Notes under the pieces: generated by a model
Databases searched by the model: none
Told to the model about the DNA's origin: nothing
The model's input: only the letters and a program-made list of their open reading frames with translations
Position numbers and translations under genes: made by a program
Shown here: piece by piece, positions 59,281 through 64,000 of the stretch
Layout of the letters: the number at the start of each line of letters is the position of its first letter
Position numbering within the stretch: the first letter of the stretch is position 1
Source: Streptomyces sp. H27-H5
GTDB taxonomy: Bacteria > Actinomycetota > Actinomycetes > Streptomycetales > Streptomycetaceae
DNA length: 64,000 bases
Reading direction: 5' to 3'
Assembly (NCBI RefSeq): GCF_026627505.1
Contig: NZ_JAPNLK010000021.1
Coordinates: 1 to 64,000 of the forward strand

Positions 59281-60176
59281 GCCTGGCCCCCCGGGCGGTG
59301 CTCGTGCACCGCAGAACCGAGTACGAGGAGCTGCTCGCCCGGCACGGGACGCACGGGCAGGCCGCGTTCTTCCTCTCCAGCCGGGGCCGTTCGATCGACG
59401 AGGTGGTACGCCGCCACGACCGCACGCGGGAGGCGCTGCGGGAGGTGGCCGCGGCGGTGCCGCTCACCTGGCGCAGCTCCCGGGTGGAGCGGGCGGACCT
59501 GGACCGCTTCCTGTTCGCCCCGGAGGACGTGGTGGTCGTGGTCGGCCAGGACGGCCTGGTCGCCAACACCGCGAAATATCTGCGGGGACAGCCGGTGGTG
59601 GGCATCGACACCGACCCGGGGCGCAACCCGGGGGTCCTGGTCCGTCACCGCCACGCCGACGCGGCCGCCCTGTTGCGTGCGGCGATCGGCGCCGGAGGCC
59701 GGGCAGAGGAGTTGACCATGGTCGAGGCCGTCGCGGACGACACCCAGCGCCTTCTCGCGTTGAACGAGATCTACCTGGGCTCGCCCGGTCACCAGACGGC
59801 CCGCTACCGCCTGGGCTCCGACGACGAGACGGGCCCGGGGGAGGCCCAGGCATCCTCCGGGGTGCTGGTGGGCACCGGCACCGGCGCCACCGGCTGGCTG
59901 CGCTCCCTGTGGTTGGAGCGCGGCAGCGCCGCGGGATTGCCCGCACCATGCGACCGGCGGCTCCTGTGGTTCGTGCGCGAGGCCTGGCCCTCCCCGACGA
60001 CCGGAACCACGAAGGTCGCCGGTGAACTGGGGCAGGGGCAGGAACTGCAGCTGACCGTGGAGTCGGACCGGATCGTGGTCTTCGGCGACGGGATGGAGAG
60101 CGACGCCCTGGTGCTGACCTGGGGCCAGAGCGTACGGCTGGGCATCGCCGGAACGTCACTGCGCCTGGTGACGTGA
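59277..60176 (+). CDS. NAD-kinase-like protein with altered GGDGT motif
   Basis: 299 aa from GTG 59277, overlapping the SPFH stop (GTGA). The fold is suggested by VVVVVGQDGLVANTAKYLRG (in the place of the GGDGT nucleotide loop), then QPVVGIDTDPGRNPGVLVRH, LALNEIYLGSPGHQTARYRL (the NE motif) and SSGVLVGTGTGATGWLRSLW, which replaces the usual dGxxxSTPTGSTAY. The Asp of the loop is kept, but the first Gly pair and the Thr are changed. It may phosphorylate NAD or a related substrate, or act as a nucleotide sensor for the SPFH assembly. Confidence 0.82.
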   Translation: MSLAPRAVLVHRRTEYEELLARHGTHGQAAFFLSSRGRSIDEVVRRHDRTREALREVAAAVPLTWRSSRVERADLDRFLFAPEDVVVVVGQDGLVANTAKYLRGQPVVGIDTDPGRNPGVLVRHRHADAAALLRAAIGAGGRAEELTMVEAVADDTQRLLALNEIYLGSPGHQTARYRLGSDDETGPGEAQASSGVLVGTGTGATGWLRSLWLERGSAAGLPAPCDRRLLWFVREAWPSPTTGTTKVAGELGQGQELQLTVESDRIVVFGDGMESDALVLTWGQSVRLGIAGTSLRLVT

Positions 60177-60241
60177 GCGTCCAGCCCGGCCCGCTGTCGC
60201 CACTGCGGACCCACGGGGAGGACGACGCGCGAAAGAACGGC

Positions 60242-60517
60242 CTAGCGAGGCTCGTGGGCCGCCTCGCGACAGGCACCATTGGCGGCGCCACCGGAGACAC
60301 CGGCGGCAGTCAGGCCGTTCACGCACCCCTGTACGTCTCCCGATACGCCACGGGTGCAGGCGGACGTGACGGCGTCGGTGACCTGGACACCCGTCCTCTC
60401 CGCAGTCTTCGTACAGGCCGGGATGTCCGTGGGCGCGGCGTGGACGGCGGGGGCCAGGCCGCCGAGCGCGAGGGCCAGACCGGCGAGGACGCCTGCGGTG
60501 CGGGTCGACGCGCGCAT
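60242..60517 (-). CDS. small secreted protein
   Basis: 91 aa from ATG 60517 (MRASTRTAGVLAGLALALGG). Residues 1-28 are a signal peptide with cleavage near VHAAP. The mature ~63 aa contain four cysteines (IPACTK, TSACTR, QGCVNG, GACREA), probably two disulfides, and are Ala/Thr/Gly-rich. No family is known. The longer frame to 60622 has no RBS. It converges with the NAD-kinase-like gene with only 65 bases between them. Confidence 0.7.
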   Translation of the reverse strand: MRASTRTAGVLAGLALALGGLAPAVHAAPTDIPACTKTAERTGVQVTDAVTSACTRGVSGDVQGCVNGLTAAGVSGGAANGACREAAHEPR

Positions 60518-60777
60518 GCGACGCACCTGCTCTCCGGGGACTCGGGGCTCGGGGTACCGGCCCGGCGGGGGCCGGTGCTTCCTTACCCCTTCGACGCTAG
60601 ACCAGCCCCCCGGCGCCCGCACCCGAGGGCCCGGGATACGGGGCGACCTGGTCTCCCTCCATCGCGGCAGCAGCCCGGCCCCCCATCCGGTCCGAGCGGA
60701 GGTCGTTCTTCACCGGCTGACGACACTGGTCTGCACCAGCATGCGAGGCGCGGCAGCACTGGGTGGGTGTGCGGAGT

Positions 60778-61305
60778 TCACGGCCCGTCCGGGACACCGA
60801 GCGGCACGGTGAACCGCGACTGCCAGCCTTCCTCCGTCAACACCACCAACTGGACCGCCGCCGCACGGGCGGGCAGTGGCAGCAGGTTGTCGATCGCAGC
60901 GCGGACATGGGCGGCAGTCGTCGGGTTGTCCGCGCCCAGGGCGACAGTGACATGGGCGGCGGGCCGCGCTCCGAAGCGGCCCCCGTACGGGCGCGACCCG
61001 GGCCACTGCGCGCGGAACGCGTCGACGATCGCTTGGAGTCCCGGAACGGTGACGGCGATGAAGCCGGGCTCCGTCGCGACCTCCTCCAGGAGCAGATCAG
61101 CCGCCGGAAAACTCGCCGCCAGGGAACGCACGTCCTTCTCGTCCTGGCCCGTCAGTGCCGATGCCGGCACGAACGGGTAGAGGAGCGAGACGTGCGCCGG
61201 CACCCCACGACGCACCAGAGCCGGGTCGATACCCGACGCCGCGTCAAGGAGCGGGGCGGCATCGGGCAAGACAATGACGACGGCGGTGGTCCCTGGATCT
61301 GGCAT
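60778..61305 (-). CDS. 2H phosphoesterase (2'-5' RNA ligase family)
   Basis: 175 aa from ATG 61305 (MPDPGTTAVVIVLPDAAPLL). The two signature motifs are HVSLLYPF (near residue 39) and HVTVALG (near residue 120), each H-x-S/T-hydrophobic. They form the active site of the 2H superfamily. Length fits 2',3'-cyclic phosphodiesterase or 2'-5' ligase-like proteins. The start at 61377 would add 24 poorly conserved residues. It is monocistronic. Confidence 0.82.
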   Translation of the reverse strand: MPDPGTTAVVIVLPDAAPLLDAASGIDPALVRRGVPAHVSLLYPFVPASALTGQDEKDVRSLAASFPAADLLLEEVATEPGFIAVTVPGLQAIVDAFRAQWPGSRPYGGRFGARPAAHVTVALGADNPTTAAHVRAAIDNLLPLPARAAAVQLVVLTEEGWQSRFTVPLGVPDGP

Positions 61306-61619
61306 GCCGTCATCATCGCAGCCGGTCCGAATACTGCGCCCATCGCACTTCGAGGGAGGCGAGCTGGGCATGGTCAAGGCGGTCAGTCTGGTCGCGGTGG
61401 TGTCTGTCAGCGTGGGGGCTTGGCCCTTGGCTCATGCAGGCATCTTCGCCCAGGCGGTCAAGTTCACCGCAACCGAACTACCAGAGAGCCTTCAGGTGCG
61501 ATGTGAGGGAAGGTACCGCTTCGTCGGACGCACGTGTGAGAGACTCTGCGGCACCTGCATGTCATGTTCCGGACAATCGTGTACCAGTGCGGTGCACAAA
61601 GGAGAAGGGCTGCGACGCC
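61306..61619. other. 314-bp intergenic region with a doubtful small ORF
   Basis: A plus-strand frame from ATG 61370 begins with a signal-like MVKAVSLVAVVSVSVG and continues into a Cys-rich stretch before running out of frame past the HAD-like start. It lacks a clear RBS, and its codon bias fades. It is treated as unsupported. Confidence 0.3.
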
Positions 61620-62246
61620 ATGAACGGATCCGCCTCGAAGAAGTTAAGCCGGGTGGGCCTCGCGCTCGGTGCGGCCCTGGCGTCGACCATGCTCTGTACC
61701 ACGGTGAGTGCCGCGGCGCCCGGGGGCGTGGGCGGGGTCGCGGGTGTGGACTCCGTCGCGCGTACGGTGGGCCTGCGAGACTGCCCCGTCGTGTACTTCG
61801 ATCTGGGCGAGACCCTCGTGCACACCGCTGACGACGGCAGCATCACCTACCAGTCCGGAGCGGCCTCGTACCTGCGCGCCCTGCGTGAGCGCCACATCAG
61901 AATCGGGCTGATCACCAACGTGCCGCCCTCCTGGGGCGCGACTGACGCCGAGCGTGCCGCCAGGCTGAAGAAGGAAGTCGACGCTACCTGGAAGGGACCT
62001 GAGCCCTTCGCGTGGAAGGACTTCGGCGGCCGGATCCTGACCCCCCGCACCGAGGTGGAGCGCAAACCGGCTCCCGCTCTCTGGCAGCGCGCGAGGGCCG
62101 AGTCGGGGTCCTGCCGGCTCGTCTTTCAGGCGGAGACGACCGAAGAGGTCAAGGTCGCCGCCTCGCTGGGCTATGTGCCGTACCAGGTCGGACAGCCCCA
62201 CCGACCCGCGTTCCTCCCGGTCGCCCTGGTCCGACTCCTCGGATAG
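61620..62246 (+). CDS. secreted HAD-like protein with degenerate motifs
   Basis: 208 aa from ATG 61620, with GAAGGGCTG upstream. Residues 1-37 are a signal peptide (RVGLALGAALASTMLCTTVS). Motif I is VVYFDLGETLVHTADDG: the nucleophile Asp is kept but the usual second Asp (DxDGT) is Gly-Glu (DLGET). Motif II is IGLITNVP (Thr) and motif III the Lys of EVERKPAP. Motif IV reads FQAETTEEVKVAASLGYVPY instead of GDSxxD. HAD phosphatases are normally cytoplasmic, so an exported version with altered metal ligands may be non-catalytic or unusual. Confidence 0.78.
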   Translation: MNGSASKKLSRVGLALGAALASTMLCTTVSAAAPGGVGGVAGVDSVARTVGLRDCPVVYFDLGETLVHTADDGSITYQSGAASYLRALRERHIRIGLITNVPPSWGATDAERAARLKKEVDATWKGPEPFAWKDFGGRILTPRTEVERKPAPALWQRARAESGSCRLVFQAETTEEVKVAASLGYVPYQVGQPHRPAFLPVALVRLLG

Positions 62247-62460
62247 CCGGCAGGGAGCGCGGCGGCCACGGTGACCACGGCGCCCATCACGGTCACCTGA
62301 GTGGTGCACAGGCTGGTGAGGTCTTTCCCCCGGCCGCTGTACCCACGATGGAGAGAGAACCACTGCCCAATAAGCGGAGCAGTGGGCGGCGGGGACACGA
62401 CCCGGCCGGACCGGCCGGCCGCGCTTGTCCGCCGCCGGGGCGTCGCACGACGGTGCCGGT

Positions 62461-63120
62461 GTGGACCTTTTCACCCGTTCCTGGACGGCGTTGCGCACGG
62501 CGGTCGCCGAGATCCCGGATCCGGACTTCGCGCGGCCGTCGGGTTGCGCGGGCTGGCTCGTACGGGACCTCGTGTGCCACCTGGTCATCGATGCCCAGGA
62601 CGTTCTGATCACCCTCGCCACCCCCGCCGCGACGAACCCGACCGTCGACGCGGTGACCTACTGGCACGCCCAGGACCAACCCCCGACCGACGAGGATCCG
62701 CTCGACGCCCTCACCGTCCGGCTGGCCGCCGCGTACGGGGACCCGCACCTGCTCCGGTTCCACCTCGACGACGTCGGCTCCGCCGCCGGCCGCGCCGCCG
62801 AACTCGCCGATCCGCGGGCCCGGGTGGGTACGCGCGACGAGGTCCTCACCGTGGGCGACTACCTCGGCGCGTACGTCCTGGAATGGACGCTGCACCACCT
62901 CGACCTGATCGCCCACCTCCCCAACGCGCGGATCCTGCCGCCCGAGGAGAGCATGGCCCGCTCCCGCGCCATGCTGGAGCGGATCGCCGGCGCGGCGTTC
63001 CCGACGTCGTTCACCGACCGGGACGCACTCCTGGTCGGCACCGGCCGCATCGCGCCCACCGACGCGCAGCGGGCCGAACTACGCGACACCGCGGTGAGGT
63101 TCCCGCTCGTCCTGGGCTGA
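62461..63120 (+). CDS. DinB/maleylpyruvate isomerase-like family protein
   Basis: 219 aa if started at GTG 62461; a TTG at 62425 would add 12 residues, and neither has a good RBS. The N-terminus has DFARPSGCAGWLVRDLVCHL, the MDMPI/DinB signature, then LEWTLHHLDLIAHLP with the paired His expected to bind metal. Length fits the single-domain members. It is probably a thiol (mycothiol)-dependent transferase of unknown substrate. It is monocistronic and unrelated to the one at 43.5 kb except by family. Confidence 0.78.
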   Translation: MDLFTRSWTALRTAVAEIPDPDFARPSGCAGWLVRDLVCHLVIDAQDVLITLATPAATNPTVDAVTYWHAQDQPPTDEDPLDALTVRLAAAYGDPHLLRFHLDDVGSAAGRAAELADPRARVGTRDEVLTVGDYLGAYVLEWTLHHLDLIAHLPNARILPPEESMARSRAMLERIAGAAFPTSFTDRDALLVGTGRIAPTDAQRAELRDTAVRFPLVLG

Positions 63121-63508
63121 TCCGGCCCCGCCGGGCATTGGCGGGGACTCCGAGCGGAACACCGGCCGATGGTCCGTTGGTCTTCACGCCGGAGCCCGTG
63201 GAACTGTACTCCTTCGCTGCGGAGCGCGAGCGGCTGTCCACTTCTCCTGAGTCAGGAATCGTCCGGGTGCTCCAGGCCCGGCTTCGCGATGCCAAGAGCG
63301 TAGACATGCTGTGCTGTGTGCTGCTGTGTGCTGCGCCTGATCGCGCGACTCAAGTGGCCTGCGCCGTCTGCTGTTCGGGCTCTTCGCAGTGACGGCCGAG
63401 CCGGAGCCGCAGGACTTCCGGCCGCGCCCTCGGTGTGGTCGCCCCGTCGGGCAGCCGCACCACATTGCGTAGCCTGGCCCCCTTGCAACGGCGCGTACGG
63501 GGAGCGGC
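63121..63508. other. 388-bp intergenic region
   Basis: No supported gene. A plus-strand frame crosses the first ~270 bases (ESGIVRVLQARLRDAKSVDM) but has no start and a Cys-rich nonsense-like end over a GCTGTG-type simple repeat at ~63307-63335. It could be a small gene relic. Confidence 0.35.
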
Positions 63509-64000
63509 ATGAGGCATCAGCAGGTGTTGGACAAGCTGGCCGCACGGGGGCACGTACGGGCGCTGGACGAGGATCTGGCACGCCAGGTGGCTCACCAGAT
63601 GAGCTACCCGGGCTGCTCGCACGAGGACGTGGCCCGCGCGGTGATTCCCCCGATCCTCGCCCGGTGGCGCTGCCTGCTCGAATCCGAGGAGGCGCGCCCC
63701 GCGACGAAGGACGTGGTCCGAGTCGCGCTCGCCACGCTTCTGCACAAGTACGGTTTCCAGGATCCGGCGATCACCGCGGAGGCGATCGCGGCGGTGGACG
63801 CGCTCAACGACGCGGTAGTGCTCTCAGACGCCTTCGAACGACAGTCTGCAGACATCAAGAAACTGCTGCGCACGGCGCCGACTCCGCTGTCCCGCCGACC
63901 CGGTTCACCCCGGTCCGTCACTTTCCTGCGGGTCGGCGACGTTCTGTCGATCGAACTGAGAGGGCACTTCCAAGCCGCGTACGTGCGGCAGGTGACCGGC
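63509..64000 (+). CDS. unknown protein, truncated by the window edge
   Basis: ATG 63509 with a GGGGAG site, open through to base 64000 (164 codons, no stop). It begins MRHQQVLDKLAARGHVRALD and continues VAHQMSYPGCSHEDVARAVI, VRVALATLLHKYGFQDPAIT and VTFLRVGDVLSIELRGHFQA. A helical first half is followed by a beta-prone segment. Codon bias is strongly coding. The family is not recognised and the C-terminus is missing. Confidence 0.8.
   Translation, partial: MRHQQVLDKLAARGHVRALDEDLARQVAHQMSYPGCSHEDVARAVIPPILARWRCLLESEEARPATKDVVRVALATLLHKYGFQDPAITAEAIAAVDALNDAVVLSDAFERQSADIKKLLRTAPTPLSRRPGSPRSVTFLRVGDVLSIELRGHFQAAYVRQVTG

Noticed and set aside
61370..61619. Signal-peptide-like, Cys-rich plus-strand ORF from ATG 61370
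   Set aside because: Weak RBS, fading codon bias, and it runs out of frame into the HAD-like gene. No family match.
1..64000. CRISPR arrays, tRNA or rRNA genes
   Set aside because: No regularly spaced direct repeats of CRISPR size and no cloverleaf-like or rRNA-like sequence was noticed in the intergenic regions. A computational scan would be needed to exclude them fully.

Overview
The window is about 72% GC with strong G/C preference at third codon positions and frequent GTG/TTG starts. It carries a SARP-type regulator, a large ATP-binding LuxR (LAL) regulator, mycothiol-type maleylpyruvate isomerase family proteins, a FemX-MurJ envelope operon and a SigE-type sigma factor. Together these point to a Streptomyces (or close streptomycete) chromosome, probably not deep in the conserved core, because several truncated genes, an IS5 remnant and MITE-like repeats are present. 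No tRNA, rRNA or CRISPR array was seen.

Layout. 1-4.1 kb: small secreted proteins, a dienelactone-hydrolase-like enzyme, a zinc-ribbon protein and a PPOX flavoprotein, ending at a strong hairpin terminator. 4.3-6.1 kb: an oxidoreductase and a TetR regulator, coupled by GTGA overlap, with a 16-bp palindrome at the promoter. 6.3-9.9 kb: three overlapping genes (secreted metallophosphatase, MFS transporter, TolB-like protein). 10-11.8 kb: an NmrA-like protein and a membrane protein. 12-19.5 kb: SARP, PI-PLC/ricin-B secreted protein, and LAL regulator.

19.7-28.5 kb looks like an uncharacterised biosynthetic locus. On the minus strand are an S-adenosylhomocysteine-hydrolase-like protein and two Gfo/Idh/MocA-type dehydrogenases. 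On the plus strand are a B12-type radical SAM enzyme, an MFS exporter and, after a 54-bp palindrome, an unrecognised 430-aa protein. The divergent promoter region holds two near-identical ~57-bp modules. Each has three GTAGGGG repeats and a TAGGST -10-like box, and each sits in the same orientation about 200 bp from its own start codon. This is the strongest candidate for an undescribed system in the window.

28.6-34 kb: a small secreted protein, truncated hydrolase and inositol-monophosphatase remnants around a LysR gene, a polytopic membrane protein and an L,D-transpeptidase lipoprotein. 34.1-39.7 kb: a tightly packed cell-envelope operon (FemX, MurJ, response regulator, histidine kinase, lipoprotein), with the L,D-transpeptidase divergent from it. 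39.7-48.4 kb is accessory: a truncated four-carbon acid sugar kinase, two adjacent unknown proteins sharing a domain, a repeat-bearing lipoprotein, a decayed IS5 transposase, a DUF4246 protein, a RibD-like reductase, and two inverted copies of a MITE-like element. 48.5-56 kb: a Rid protein, a 1387-aa nSTAND1-WD40 NTPase with a small upstream partner, and a SigE-type sigma factor followed by a likely membrane-anchored partner. 56.3-64 kb: a methyltransferase, an AT-richer poorly coding kilobase, an SPFH protein coupled to an unusual NAD-kinase-like protein, small secreted proteins, a 2H phosphoesterase, a secreted HAD-like protein, a DinB-like protein and a truncated CDS at the right edge.

Starts were chosen by RBS, overlap and signal-peptide logic and are unverified. 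Family assignments are by eye from translated sequence; no database search was possible.
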